Positions 8,774 through 18,014 of a DNA stretch of 64,000 nt are shown here, one piece after another. The notes beneath the pieces are model-generated. The model saw only the letters and a program-made list of their open reading frames with translations, did not search any database and had not been told where the DNA came from. The stretch covers positions 3,534,001 to 3,598,000 of the forward strand of contig NZ_CP094459.1 in NCBI RefSeq assembly GCF_022809715.1. Reading direction: 5' to 3'. The DNA comes from Burkholderia pyrrocinia. GTDB taxonomy: Bacteria; Pseudomonadota; Gammaproteobacteria; Burkholderiales; Burkholderiaceae. Both the position numbers and the translations under genes were made by a program. The stretch's first letter is position 1. Each line of letters starts with the position of its first letter.

Positions 8774-9988
8774 ATGCAAACCGTCACACTCAAGCCGTCC
8801 AAGGAAAAATCGCTGCTGCGCCGCCATCCGTGGATCTACGCCAATGCGATCGACCGCGTCGACGGCAAGCCCGCGCCCGGCGCAACCGTGATCGTGCGCA
8901 CGCACGACGGCCGCTTCCTCGCGCGCGGTGCGTACAGCCCGCAGTCGCAGATCCGCGTGCGCGTATGGAGCTTCGACGAGAACGAGCCGATCGACCACGC
9001 GTTCTTCAAGCGCCGCGTGCAGCGCGCGGTCGCGCACCGCACGACGATGGTGTCCGGCACCGGCGCGGTGCGGCTCGTGTTCGGCGAGGCCGACGGGCTG
9101 CCGGGGCTGATCGTCGACTACTACGTCGCGGACACCGCGGAAGCCGGCGCGGCGCCGCGCGGCCAGCTCGTCTGCCAGTTCATGGCCGCGGGCGTCGAAG
9201 CGTGGAAGGATGCGATCGTCGCGGCGCTCACCGGCGCGACGGGCTGCCCGAACGTGTACGAGCGCTCGGACGTGTCGATCCGCGACAAGGAAGGGCTCGA
9301 ACAGACGACCGGCGTGCTGGCCGGCGATGCGCCGCCCGCGACGCTGATCGCGAACGAAAACGGCGTGCGCTATCACGTCGACGTGCCGAACGGCCACAAG
9401 ACGGGCTTCTACGTCGACCAGCGCGACAACCGCGCGCTCGTCGCGCAGTACGCGGCCGACCGCGACGTGCTGAACTGCTTCTGCTACACGGGCGGCTTCT
9501 CGCTCGCGGCACTCAAGGGCGGCGCGAAACGCGTCGTGTCGATCGACTCGTCGGGCGATGCGCTCGCGCTCGCGCAGCAGAACGTCGTCGCCAACGGCTT
9601 CGACGCCGAACGCGCGACCTGGCTGGACGCGGATGCATTCAAGACGCTGCGCCGCCTCGTCGACGAAGGCGAGCGTTTCGACCTGATCGTGCTCGATCCG
9701 CCGAAGTTCGCGCCGACCCGCGACAGCGTCGATCGCGCGGCGCGCGCGTACAAGGACATCAACCTGAGCGGCTTCAAGCTGCTGCGCCCGGGCGGCCTGC
9801 TGTTCACGTACTCGTGCTCGGGCGCGATCGACATGGACCTGTTCCAGAAGATCGTCGCGGGCGCGGCAGCCGACGCGAAGGTCGACGCGCGCATCCTGAA
9901 GCGGCTCGGCGCGGGCGTCGATCACCCGCTGCTCGCCGCGTTCCCGGAAGGCGAATATCTGAAGGGCCTGCTGTTGCAAATCGTCTGA
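8774..9988 (+). CDS. rlmI: Class I SAM-dependent rRNA methyltransferase, RlmI-like
   Basis: This 404-residue enzyme starts MQTVTLKPSKEKSLLRRHPW with an N-terminal PUA RNA-binding domain (GKPAPGATVIVRTHDGRFLARG). A middle domain and a Rossmann methyltransferase follow. The motifs are VLNCFCYTGGFSLAALKGGA (motif I), SIDSSGDALALAQQN and the catalytic-loop DPPKFAP. This matches RlmI (YccW), which makes m5C1962 in 23S rRNA. RlmI is the best match; the exact target base is inferred from the family. An upstream in-frame ATG at 8708 adds 22 unconserved residues. Confidence 0.88.
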   Translation: MQTVTLKPSKEKSLLRRHPWIYANAIDRVDGKPAPGATVIVRTHDGRFLARGAYSPQSQIRVRVWSFDENEPIDHAFFKRRVQRAVAHRTTMVSGTGAVRLVFGEADGLPGLIVDYYVADTAEAGAAPRGQLVCQFMAAGVEAWKDAIVAALTGATGCPNVYERSDVSIRDKEGLEQTTGVLAGDAPPATLIANENGVRYHVDVPNGHKTGFYVDQRDNRALVAQYAADRDVLNCFCYTGGFSLAALKGGAKRVVSIDSSGDALALAQQNVVANGFDAERATWLDADAFKTLRRLVDEGERFDLIVLDPPKFAPTRDSVDRAARAYKDINLSGFKLLRPGGLLFTYSCSGAIDMDLFQKIVAGAAADAKVDARILKRLGAGVDHPLLAAFPEGEYLKGLLLQIV

Positions 9989-10181
9989 TCGCCCCGATCT
10001 TGGCGGACACCCTGGTCCGCCGGCCCCGCCTGGCGGGCCAACGCTTTCGCCTGTCGTCCGGACGACGGGCGGGGGCTTGACAGGTATGTTTCAATGGATG
10101 GTTGTGCGCCCCGGCTCGCAGCGCGAGGGCGCGACGCACATCCTGGTTTTGACCCCGATTCACGAACCACAGGCGACCGAC

Positions 10182-11261
10182 ATGGCCACTCCCGTCACCA
10201 TCCTTACCGGCTTTCTCGGCAGCGGCAAGACGACGCTGCTCAAGCGCATCCTGAACGAACAGCACGGCATGAAGATCGCCGTGATCGAGAACGAGTTCGG
10301 CGAAGAGAACATCGACAACGAAATCCTTGTGCAGGATTCGAACGAGCAGATCATCCAGATGAGCAACGGCTGCATCTGCTGCACGATCCGCGGCGACCTC
10401 GCACGCGCGCTCGGCGATCTGGCCGCGAAGAAGCGCGAAGGCAAGCTCGACTTCGACCGCATCGTGATCGAGACGACCGGCCTCGCGAACCCGGGCCCCG
10501 TCGCGCAAACCTTCTTCATCGACAGCGAAATCGCCGACGACTTCCTGCTCGACGCGGTCATCACGCTCGTCGACGCGAAGCACGCGGACGCGCAGCTCGA
10601 CGAACACGAAGTCGTGCAGCGCCAGGTCGGTTTCGCCGACCGCCTGTTCATCACGAAGTCGGACCTCGTCGACGACCAGACCGTCGCCGACCTCAAGCAC
10701 CGCCTGATGCACATGAACCCGAGGGCCGCGATCAAGGTCGTGAATTTCGGCGAAGCCGACATCAAGGAAATCTTCGACCTGCGCGGCTTCAACCTGAACG
10801 CGAAGCTCGAGATCGACCCCGATTTCCTCGCCGAGGACGATCACGCGCACCATCACCACGATCACGACCATGATCATGATCACGCCGATTGCGACCACGA
10901 TCACGGCCAATGCGCGCACGATCACGACCACGGCCACCACCATCACCACCACGCGCACCACGACGACAAGATCAAGTCGTTCGTGTACCGCAACGACCGC
11001 CCGTTCGACCCGAACAAGCTGGAAGACTTCCTCGGCGGCATCCTGCAGATCTACGGCGAGCGGATGTTGCGCTACAAGGGCGTGCTGTTCATGAAGGGCG
11101 TCGACCGCAAGGTCGTGTTCCAGGGCGTACACCAGATGATGGGCAGCGACCTCGCCGCCAAGTGGCTGCCGGCCGAAAAGAAAACCAACAAGATGGTCTT
11201 CATCGGCGTCGACCTGCCGCAGGACCTGATCACCGACGGCCTCGACGCCTGCCTCGCCTGA
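10182..11261 (+). CDS. CobW/COG0523 G3E GTPase, probable zinc metallochaperone
   Basis: This 359-residue GTPase has the G1 loop TGFLGSGKTT (residues 9-18), the metal-binding CxCC motif CICC (64-67), the switch ETTGLANPGP and the base-recognition loop TKSD. The CobW C-terminal domain ends KTNKMVFIGVDLPQ. Residues about 222-264 are a His/Asp-rich arm with some 25 histidines and two cysteines, typical of zinc-handling members (ZigA, YeiR). It probably delivers zinc to client proteins when zinc is scarce. The next gene, dksA, encodes a protein lacking most zinc ligands, a suggestive pairing. No clear Zur box was found. Confidence 0.88.
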   Translation: MATPVTILTGFLGSGKTTLLKRILNEQHGMKIAVIENEFGEENIDNEILVQDSNEQIIQMSNGCICCTIRGDLARALGDLAAKKREGKLDFDRIVIETTGLANPGPVAQTFFIDSEIADDFLLDAVITLVDAKHADAQLDEHEVVQRQVGFADRLFITKSDLVDDQTVADLKHRLMHMNPRAAIKVVNFGEADIKEIFDLRGFNLNAKLEIDPDFLAEDDHAHHHHDHDHDHDHADCDHDHGQCAHDHDHGHHHHHHAHHDDKIKSFVYRNDRPFDPNKLEDFLGGILQIYGERMLRYKGVLFMKGVDRKVVFQGVHQMMGSDLAAKWLPAEKKTNKMVFIGVDLPQDLITDGLDACLA

Positions 11262-11270
11262 CGCGCGCGG

Positions 11271-11293
11271 GCGCCGCGTTTGCGGCCTTTTTT
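11271..11293 (+). terminator. Probable intrinsic terminator after the G3E GTPase
   Basis: A short GCCGC-GTTT-GCGGC stem is followed by C and six T residues, 10 bases after the GTPase stop. The stem is short but GC-only. Confidence 0.6.
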
Positions 11294-11768
11294 GGCCCTT
11301 TGCGCCCCGCCCGCGCCGCCGCTTTCGCGGCGGCCCCGGCGGCGGCGTGCGGGCAGGGTTTCGCCGTCATCGCTTTTTCGCGATTTGCGCGTTATATTTT
11401 CTAGATATTGGCGCAGCCGACGGGGATCGACCCGATACGGCGCCCGCTTGCGATTCAGTTACAATACGTGCCCGCTGGAGTACGGCAACAAACAGGCCCG
11501 GTTCTTGCTGAACCAGTTTTCCGGGCATCGCAACCGCGCCGGATCGCCAATCCGCCACCCGGCCGCGGCCGATGCGATCTGCCGCGCAGCACACCGGTTC
11601 GCCGCGCGCGCAAATCCGCGCCAGGCCTATCCTGGTATTTGAGAACCGGTTTTCCAGAGGCTTTCGGCCCCGCGGCGGCAAATCGCAAATGATTGCAAGC
11701 GCGGTTGCGGGTAATCCCAAAGTGCAGGCAATATCTCTTGATTTGCCGCACATTGAAGAAGCAAGCAG
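11294..11768. other. Long dksA upstream region
   Basis: About 475 bp without a credible gene. It is less GC-rich than its surroundings. Visible items are a TACAAT -10-like hexamer at 11460-11465 and a 13-mer repeated directly with one change, GAACCAGTTTTCC (11510-11522) and GAACCGGTTTTCC (11643-11655). A long dksA leader or a small RNA is possible; neither can be proved by eye. Confidence 0.4.
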
Positions 11769-12185
11769 ATGACGAAGAAACTCTTGACCGAAGCCGAAAT
11801 CCTGAAGATGAGCGACAAGGATTACATGAATGAGGATCAGCTCGCCTTCTTCAAAAATCGGCTCGAACAGTTGCAGGCGGACATCCTCAAGAATGCAGGC
11901 CAGACGACCGAGAACCTGCGCGAGACGGTGATCGTCCCCGATCCCGCCGATCGCGCGACGATCGAGGAAGAGCACGCGCTCGAGCTGCGCACGCGCGATC
12001 GCGAACGCAAGCTCCTCAAGAAGGTTCAGCAGTCGCTCGCCCGCATCGATTCCGGCGATTACGGCTGGTGCGAGGAAACCGGCGAGCCGATCGGCATTCC
12101 GCGCCTGCTCGCGCGTCCGACGGCCACGCTGTCGCTCGAGGCGCAGGAGCGCCGCGAGTTGCGCCAGAAGCTGTTCGGCGACTGA
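11769..12185 (+). CDS. dksA: RNA polymerase-binding transcription factor DksA, Cys-poor type
   Basis: DksA enters the RNA polymerase secondary channel and, with ppGpp, controls rRNA and amino-acid promoters. The 138-residue product keeps the coiled-coil tip as DPADRATIEEE (D58, D61, A63 matching E. coli D71, D74, A76). The zinc-finger region WCEETGEPIGIPRLLARP keeps only C101; the other three ligand positions read T104, S122 and A125. It is therefore probably zinc-independent, as in other Cys-poor DksA forms. A good intrinsic terminator follows. Confidence 0.95.
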   Translation: MTKKLLTEAEILKMSDKDYMNEDQLAFFKNRLEQLQADILKNAGQTTENLRETVIVPDPADRATIEEEHALELRTRDRERKLLKKVQQSLARIDSGDYGWCEETGEPIGIPRLLARPTATLSLEAQERRELRQKLFGD

Positions 12186-12220
12186 TCGAGCGGCGTTCCG
12201 CTCCGACACGCTGCTTCCCG

Positions 12221-12249
12221 AAAGCGCGCGGCCTGCCGCGCGCTTTTTG
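12221..12249 (+). terminator. Intrinsic terminator after dksA
   Basis: AAAGCGCGCGGC pairs with GCCGCGCGC followed by TTTTTGTTTTT, about 36 bases after the dksA stop. The T-run is only on the plus-strand side, with three A residues on the left. Confidence 0.85.
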
Positions 12250-12293
12250 TTTTTCCGGCACCGGTTCCCCACCGGCCGATTTGCCTCCCGCCT

Positions 12294-12321
12294 CTTGATA
12301 TCCCCGCGCCCGCCCTAAAAT
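12294..12321 (+). promoter_or_regulatory. Sigma32-like promoter of hslVU
   Basis: CTTGATA (12294-12300) and CCCTAAAAT (12313-12321) are separated by 12 bases, about 100 bases before hslV. This is close to the heat-shock consensus CTTGAAA-N13-15-CCCCATNT. The same bases also offer TTGATA and TAAAAT for sigma70 at a short 15-base spacing. Confidence 0.6.
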
Positions 12322-12419
12322 GAAACGGACGCGCGCCGGGCCGCTCCCCGGCGCACTGCGATTCACGCGGCGGCGCCTCGCGCCGCCCGACTCTTCCCCG
12401 TTTTTCTCAAGGAACGCAG

Positions 12420-12956
12420 ATGGAGCAATTTCACGGCACGACCATCGTTTCGGTCCGGCGCGGCGACAAGGTCGCGCTCGGCGGCGACGGCCAGGTAACC
12501 CTCGGCAACATCGTCATGAAGGGTGGCGCGCGGAAAGTGCGGCGGATCTACAACAACCAGGTTCTGGTCGGATTCGCGGGCGGCACCGCCGATGCGTTCT
12601 CGCTGCTCGACCGCTTCGAGGCGAAGCTCGAGAAGCACCAGGGCAACCTGACCCGTGCGGCCGTCGAGCTCGCGAAGGACTGGCGCACCGACCGGATGCT
12701 GCGCCGCCTCGAGGCGATGCTGATCACGGCCGATGCGACCACCACGCTCGTGATCACCGGCAACGGCGACGTGCTCGACCCCGAAGGCGGCATCTGCGCG
12801 ATCGGCTCGGGCGGCGCGTATGCGCAGGCCGCGGCCCGCGCGCTCGCCGAGAACACCGAGCTGTCGCCGCGCGAGATCGTCGAGAAGTCGCTCGGGATCG
12901 CCGGCGACATGTGCATCTACACGAACCACAACCGCATCATCGAAACGATCGAGTAA
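12420..12956 (+). CDS. hslV: ATP-dependent protease subunit HslV
   Basis: HslV is the peptidase ring of the HslUV (ClpQY) protease. The 178-residue product starts [20 protein letters not shown]; removal of the six-residue propeptide exposes T7, the catalytic N-terminal threonine. The conserved GGDGQVTLG and [10 protein letters not shown] blocks are present. It lies 10 bases before hslU in an operon with a sigma32-like promoter, consistent with heat-shock control. An AGGA-type site (AAGGA) precedes the ATG. Confidence 0.97.
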   Translation: MEQFHGTTIVSVRRGDKVALGGDGQVTLGNIVMKGGARKVRRIYNNQVLVGFAGGTADAFSLLDRFEAKLEKHQGNLTRAAVELAKDWRTDRMLRRLEAMLITADATTTLVITGNGDVLDPEGGICAIGSGGAYAQAAARALAENTELSPREIVEKSLGIAGDMCIYTNHNRIIETIE

Positions 12957-12966
12957 GGACCGCCCC

Positions 12967-14310
12967 ATGAGCACCATGACCCCTGCCGAGATCGTCTCGG
13001 AACTCGACAAGCACATCATCGGCCAGAACAAGGCGAAGAAGGCCGTCGCGGTCGCGCTGCGTAACCGCTGGCGCCGCCAGCAGGTCGCCGATCCGCTGCG
13101 CACGGAAATCACGCCGAAGAACATCCTGATGATCGGGCCGACGGGCGTCGGCAAGACCGAAATCGCGCGCCGCCTCGCGAAGCTCGCCGATGCGCCGTTC
13201 ATCAAGATCGAGGCGACCAAGTTCACCGAAGTCGGCTACGTCGGCCGCGACGTCGACAGCATCGTGCGCGACCTGATCGAGATCTCGGTCAAGCAGACGC
13301 GCGAATCCGAGATGCGCAAGGTGCGCAGCAAGGCGACCGACCAGGCGGAAGACCGCATCCTCGACATCCTGCTGCCGCAACCGCGCGCGGTGGGCTTCGG
13401 CGGCAATGCCGAGCACGCGAACGACGACAACAACGCGACGCGCCAGACGTTCCGCAAGCGCCTGCGCGAAGGCCAGCTCGACGACAAGGAAGTCGAGCTC
13501 GACCTCGAGCAGCCGTCGGTCGGCATGGACATCATGGCGCCGCCCGGAATGGAAGAGATGACCGAGCAGATCCGCTCGATGTTCTCGAACCTCGGCAGCG
13601 GCAAGAAACAGCGCCGCAAGGTGAAGATCAAGGAAGCGTTGAAGCTGCTGACCGACGAGGAAGCGGCGAAGATGCTCAACGACGAGGAAGTGAAGACGAA
13701 GGCCGTGCAGAACGTCGAGCAGAACGGCATCGTGTTCCTCGACGAGATCGACAAGATCACGTCGCGCAACAACGAAGGCAGCGGCGGCGAAGTGTCGCGC
13801 CAGGGCGTGCAGCGCGACCTGCTGCCGCTCGTCGAAGGCACGACGATCAACACGAAGTACGGGATGGTGAAGACCGATCACATCCTGTTCATCGCGAGCG
13901 GCGCGTTCCACCTCGCGAAGCCGAGCGACCTGATTCCGGAACTGCAGGGCCGCTTTCCGATCCGCGTCGAGCTCGAATCGCTGTCGGTGGAAGACTTCGA
14001 GGCGATCCTCGATGCGACCGACGCGAGCCTCGTCAAGCAGTACCAGGCGCTGCTCGCGACCGAGGACGTGCAGCTCGAATTCGCCCGGGACGGCATCCGC
14101 CGCCTCGCGGAAATCGCGTATTCGGTCAACGAGAAGACCGAGAACATCGGCGCGCGCCGGCTGTACACGGTGATCGAGAAACTGCTCGAGGAAGTGTCGT
14201 TCTCGGCCGGCAATCACGCCGGCGAGTGCGTGACGATCGACGCGACGTATGTCGACCGGGCGCTCGGCGAAGTGGCGCAGGACGAGGATCTGTCGCGCTA
14301 CGTGCTGTAA
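12967..14310 (+). CDS. hslU: HslU, AAA+ unfoldase of HslUV
   Basis: HslU is the hexameric ATPase that unfolds substrates and feeds them to HslV. The 447-residue product shows the Walker [10 protein letters not shown] (57-65), the pore motif GYVGRD, the I-domain insertion (roughly 110-240), the Walker [10 protein letters not shown] and sensor motifs, and it ends EDLSRYVL, the C-terminal tail that inserts into HslV. Start [20 protein letters not shown] is at the normal place. A second ATG four codons in is possible. Confidence 0.97.
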   Translation: MSTMTPAEIVSELDKHIIGQNKAKKAVAVALRNRWRRQQVADPLRTEITPKNILMIGPTGVGKTEIARRLAKLADAPFIKIEATKFTEVGYVGRDVDSIVRDLIEISVKQTRESEMRKVRSKATDQAEDRILDILLPQPRAVGFGGNAEHANDDNNATRQTFRKRLREGQLDDKEVELDLEQPSVGMDIMAPPGMEEMTEQIRSMFSNLGSGKKQRRKVKIKEALKLLTDEEAAKMLNDEEVKTKAVQNVEQNGIVFLDEIDKITSRNNEGSGGEVSRQGVQRDLLPLVEGTTINTKYGMVKTDHILFIASGAFHLAKPSDLIPELQGRFPIRVELESLSVEDFEAILDATDASLVKQYQALLATEDVQLEFARDGIRRLAEIAYSVNEKTENIGARRLYTVIEKLLEEVSFSAGNHAGECVTIDATYVDRALGEVAQDEDLSRYVL

Positions 14311-14331
14311 CGCGGCACCCGGCATCCGACG

Positions 14332-14368
14332 AAAAACGGGCGGCTCCGCTGGAGTCGCCCGTTTTTTT
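14332..14368. terminator. Bidirectional intrinsic terminator after hslU
   Basis: AAAAACGGGCGGCTCC and GGAGTCGCCCGTTTTTTT form a strong stem with one G-T pair and a GCT loop. A-run and T-run arms allow use on both strands. It separates convergent hslU and the lipoprotein gene. Confidence 0.92.
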
Positions 14369-14402
14369 GGAGCGGGCGCGGCGGCCCGTCGACGCCGGCC
14401 TG

Positions 14403-16472
14403 TCAGCGGTCGTACTCGAGCGACACCGTAAACTGCATGTCGAACGAATCCGACCAGCTCAGATTCGCGAACGAAAAATCGGTACCGCCCGTCCAGCCGG
14501 CCACCGACGGAAACGCCACGCCCTGATCGCCCGGCACGTTGAGCGTCACCGCGGTGCCCGGCTGCGCGGGCGCGGCGTGCGCGATCCCGTTGACGAAGAC
14601 CGCCGAAGCCTGCCCCGCCGGTGTCGCGCGAATCTGCACGTTGCCGCGCTTGACGAACGGCAGCCCCGCTTTCGAGGTCCAGCCGAGCGGGAAGGTCGCG
14701 CCACCCGCGAACGTGCTGGCCGTGCCCGGCGTCAGCATGTCGCGCGTCGAATGCGCGGGGTCGTGCCATTGATACTGGCGCAGCGCGTCGGGCAACGGCG
14801 ACGGAGTCCGCAGCCGGACCGTATAGCTCTTCGCCGGCGCGGCCGTGCTGCCGTTCTGGTAGAGGTCGATCGTATAGGCGCTGAACGGCTTGATGTCGGC
14901 CAGCTCCGCTGCGCTCAATTGCGGCTTCGACCACGCCGTGTTGTTGCGCGGCGCGTCGCCCGGCCACGTGAACACGCCCTGGTTCGCCGGGTCCTGCGCG
15001 ACGCCGGCCAGCCGATAGTTGTTGCGGCATTGGCCGCTCTTCGCGAGCGCGGCGAGCTGGGCCGGCGTCTGCCCGCTGGCGATCTGCGCGCGGATATTGA
15101 GCGTGTCGCACGTGCCGCTCGACGGCTGGAGGAACACGCCGTTGCGCAAGCCCGGGCCCTTGACGATCGCGAAATCCACGGCCTTGCCGGCAGCATCGAC
15201 GATTCCGACCTGCAGGTTCAGCGAGTCGACGAACGCGTTGGTGCCGGTCGACGGATTGGCCGGATTCAGCCAGTCCCACTTCTGCGCGTTCGCATTCACC
15301 TTGCTCAGCACCGCGCGCTGGTTGCCGATCACGCGCCAGCCGGTGTCGCCGCTCGCGCGGGCGCCTTCCTTCACCGCCAGCTGCACATGCTGCTGCATGC
15401 CGTCGCGAATGCCGTCCGTGCGCGTCCACGACAGCTTGACCCACATCGTGTCGCCGGCGATCACGCGAATCACTTCCGGCAGGCTGAAGCTCGCGTTGTT
15501 CATCGCATCGTCGGCCACGATGCCCGGCGCCGTGCCGAACTCCTGTTGCGACGACATCCCGTTGTTGAGGTAGGCCGCGGGCACGCCGGCGTTCAACGCG
15601 CCGGGCGCGACGTCGTCGACGACGAGCTGGCTGCAGGCCGGCGCGCCGCCGCCGAGACGCGCGGCGGCGGTGGTGCCGGCGAAGCAGTGGTTGAACGCGG
15701 CCTGCAGCGACGCGAGATCGCTGGCGCTCGGCAGGTTCGACAGCGGCACGCCGTCGATGGTCGCGACGGCCGGCAGGCTGGCCTTGTCGCCGGCTTGCGG
15801 TGCGACGCCGGGCGCGAGCTGAAGCTGTGCGGGCGTATCGCTGGAAGTGCCCGCCACTGAGCTGATCTGCACGCCGCCGTCCGGCAGCACGTTGACCTTC
15901 AACTGGTCGAGCAGCCGGTCGAGCCCGGGCGCGCCGGCGGTCAGCGGCCCGGCGATCAGGTCGGCGCCGGTGTTGCCGGTCGCGGCCAGCACGTCGGCCA
16001 GCGCGGCGGAGTAGGCCTGCACGGTACCGGCGACGGCCTGCGCCGTCACCTTGCTCTGCAGCAGTCCGGTGTTGCCCAGCAATTTCGTGGGATTGTCGCC
16101 GACGATCGTGGCGGCGATCGCATTCGTGAGCGGCGTGATGTTGATCGTCTGCGTGCCCGCGGTGGCGCTGAGCGAGATCAGCGTCGCCTGCGAATCGGCG
16201 ACATTGCCGACGGCCGACAGCGCGAAGGGCGCGGTCATGCCGGTCACCGTGCAATGGAACGCACCGGTGGTCGCGTCGGCCGGACAGTCGGCCGATTTGC
16301 CCGTCGCGTCGACGAGCGTGACGGTCGCGCCCTGCATCGCGGCACCCGCCGCCGCGACGCCGCTGACCGTCTGCGCGGCCGGCGGCGGCGAGCCGCCGGA
16401 CGACGAATCGCTGCCCCCGCAAGCAGTCAGGACCAGTGCGGCGATACCGAGTACGACAGGTGTGCGTTTCAT
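14403..16472 (-). CDS. Large hypothetical lipoprotein
   Basis: This is a 689-residue exported protein. The N-terminus MKRTPVVLGIAALVLTACGG carries a lipobox (LTAC, lipidated C18) followed by a Ser/Gly/Pro linker. Residues about 35-75 read like a carboxypeptidase-regulatory-type beta domain (VSGVAAAGAAMQGATVTLVD). The rest is beta-rich with two Cys in the C-terminal half, and it ends FDMQFTVSLEYDR. I do not recognise a catalytic domain. It may be a surface or periplasmic binding protein. It is divergent from the LuxR-type regulator 251 bases away, a possible regulator-target pair (inference). Confidence 0.8.
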   Translation of the reverse strand: MKRTPVVLGIAALVLTACGGSDSSSGGSPPPAAQTVSGVAAAGAAMQGATVTLVDATGKSADCPADATTGAFHCTVTGMTAPFALSAVGNVADSQATLISLSATAGTQTINITPLTNAIAATIVGDNPTKLLGNTGLLQSKVTAQAVAGTVQAYSAALADVLAATGNTGADLIAGPLTAGAPGLDRLLDQLKVNVLPDGGVQISSVAGTSSDTPAQLQLAPGVAPQAGDKASLPAVATIDGVPLSNLPSASDLASLQAAFNHCFAGTTAAARLGGGAPACSQLVVDDVAPGALNAGVPAAYLNNGMSSQQEFGTAPGIVADDAMNNASFSLPEVIRVIAGDTMWVKLSWTRTDGIRDGMQQHVQLAVKEGARASGDTGWRVIGNQRAVLSKVNANAQKWDWLNPANPSTGTNAFVDSLNLQVGIVDAAGKAVDFAIVKGPGLRNGVFLQPSSGTCDTLNIRAQIASGQTPAQLAALAKSGQCRNNYRLAGVAQDPANQGVFTWPGDAPRNNTAWSKPQLSAAELADIKPFSAYTIDLYQNGSTAAPAKSYTVRLRTPSPLPDALRQYQWHDPAHSTRDMLTPGTASTFAGGATFPLGWTSKAGLPFVKRGNVQIRATPAGQASAVFVNGIAHAAPAQPGTAVTLNVPGDQGVAFPSVAGWTGGTDFSFANLSWSDSFDMQFTVSLEYDR

Positions 16473-16723
16473 TGTTTTTCCCCGAGGACCTTCTGGTTAT
16501 TGCGTGACATACGCGTCGCGCACGCACGCTGAATGGCGGGGATTCTCGCAAAACCGATTTTCCGGATCATCATCCAGGTAGATGAAAATCGCGATCGCGC
16601 ATACCCCAGTTCGCAAAGGACCTGTGATAGCCTGACCAAACATTCGGGGTTCGAAGCAAATCATCAGACCAAAGACCGATGCGCCGCGATTGCCACGCGA
16701 GCCAACGGGAGCGGGGAAGAACA

Positions 16724-17842
16724 ATGCAAAGGGACCACCTCATCGGCGACCTCTATGAGGCCGCGCTGCGCCCGGACGGCTTTCTCGAAGTCTTTCATCA
16801 GGTATCCGAATCACTCGGCGCAAACGTTTTTCACATGTTCAGCTGGGACTCCGCGCGCAATGCGCCGCAGTTCTCGATCTACTCCCCGCGCGCGGAACTG
16901 GAAAGTGTCGTCGCGCTCTACGACCAGTACTACGGCGCACTCGATCCGCGCCGCAGCTTTGTCGAGCAGGCACCGCTCGGGCAATTCGTCTGCTGTCAGG
17001 ATCACCTCACCGAGCAGGATGTCGCGCGCAGCGAATTCTTCCAGGACTACCAGATTCCGTCAGGCATTCGTTATCTGATGGGCGTCCGCCTGGCGCGCCC
17101 GGGCGGCGACGACATCCTGCTCGGGCTGCTGAGGGCTTGCGGCCGCCCGCCTTACTCGCCCGAGGAACGCACGGCGCTGTCGGGCATGGCCGGGCATCTG
17201 CAACGCGCGATCAACCTCTGGCAGGATGCGAACGTGCTGCACCGCGACGCCGCGCTCGGCGCCGAACTGATGGAAGAGCTGGGTCTGGCCGTGTTCGCGC
17301 TGGACCGGCATGCGCGCGTCGTCTTCGTCAATCGGGCGGCGGAATCGATGTTGCGCGCGACGACCTGCCTCAAGCTCGAGCATGGGCACCTGAGTGCTGC
17401 GAGCGCGCCGCACAACGATGCGCTGAAGGCCGCGCTGGCACGCGTCGCGAAGACCCGCAACGGCGAGAGCCTCGCGCTGGCGGGCTCACTGGACGGCACC
17501 CACGAAATCTTTCTCGGCATCGCCGCGCTGGCCGGGCCGGCGCTCCATGCCGCGTTCGGCGGCGCGACGCTGCTCGTGACGGCCAGACGGCGAAGCGCCG
17601 CGCCGCTCGTCGTCGCGCAACAACTGCGGCAGGCGTTCGGCCTGTCGAGTGCCGAAGCCGCGGTGGCGGAGGCGTTGATCGGCGGCAAAACGCCCGAGGA
17701 ATGTGCGGCGAGCGCCCGGGTGTCGCTCGCCACCATCCGCACCCAGTTGCGCGCGATCTACGAGAAAACGCATTCGCGAAACCAGGCCGAGGCGGTGGGA
17801 AGAATGCTGTGGGTGCTTCCGCAGCGCCCACGCGAAAACTGA
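16724..17842 (+). CDS. LuxR-type HTH transcriptional regulator
   Basis: This 372-residue protein starts MQRDHLIGDLYEAALRPDGF. Its N-terminal two-thirds resemble the sensory region of orphan LuxR regulators, including a PAS-like part around GLAVFALDRHARVVFVNRAA. The C-terminus is a LuxR HTH: FGLSSAEAAVAEALIGGKTP, then ARVSLATIRTQLRAIYEKT. No LuxI partner is near, and the AHL-binding signature residues are not evident. The signal is unknown. The start at 16724 is preferred because the upstream 15 residues are Arg/Cys-rich. Confidence 0.85.
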   Translation: MQRDHLIGDLYEAALRPDGFLEVFHQVSESLGANVFHMFSWDSARNAPQFSIYSPRAELESVVALYDQYYGALDPRRSFVEQAPLGQFVCCQDHLTEQDVARSEFFQDYQIPSGIRYLMGVRLARPGGDDILLGLLRACGRPPYSPEERTALSGMAGHLQRAINLWQDANVLHRDAALGAELMEELGLAVFALDRHARVVFVNRAAESMLRATTCLKLEHGHLSAASAPHNDALKAALARVAKTRNGESLALAGSLDGTHEIFLGIAALAGPALHAAFGGATLLVTARRRSAAPLVVAQQLRQAFGLSSAEAAVAEALIGGKTPEECAASARVSLATIRTQLRAIYEKTHSRNQAEAVGRMLWVLPQRPREN

Positions 17843-18014
17843 TGCAACGAATCGGCAAGTGTCGCGCACCCGGCCGCCGGTGCGCTCCCGCGGTGATCCT
17901 CGCAGCGAACCGCTACCGCCTGCGTCCGAAGCGACGGCTGCGGCAGCGGGCGCGCGGCCCGACGCCTGCGCCCTCGCGCGAACGGCCTGCCGCGCGAAAC
18001 CGCGCGCGCCGGAC

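Noticed and set aside
10002..10021. GGCGGAC/GTCCGCC hairpin after the rlmI-like gene as a terminator
   Set aside because: No T-run follows and the stem is short; it remains an unexplained hairpin.
12937..16551. 1204-codon open frame antisense to hslU and the lipoprotein gene
   Set aside because: It covers two well-supported genes in the opposite phase and its product is Arg/Ala/Gly-rich with no domain. It is an artefact of high GC and few stop codons.
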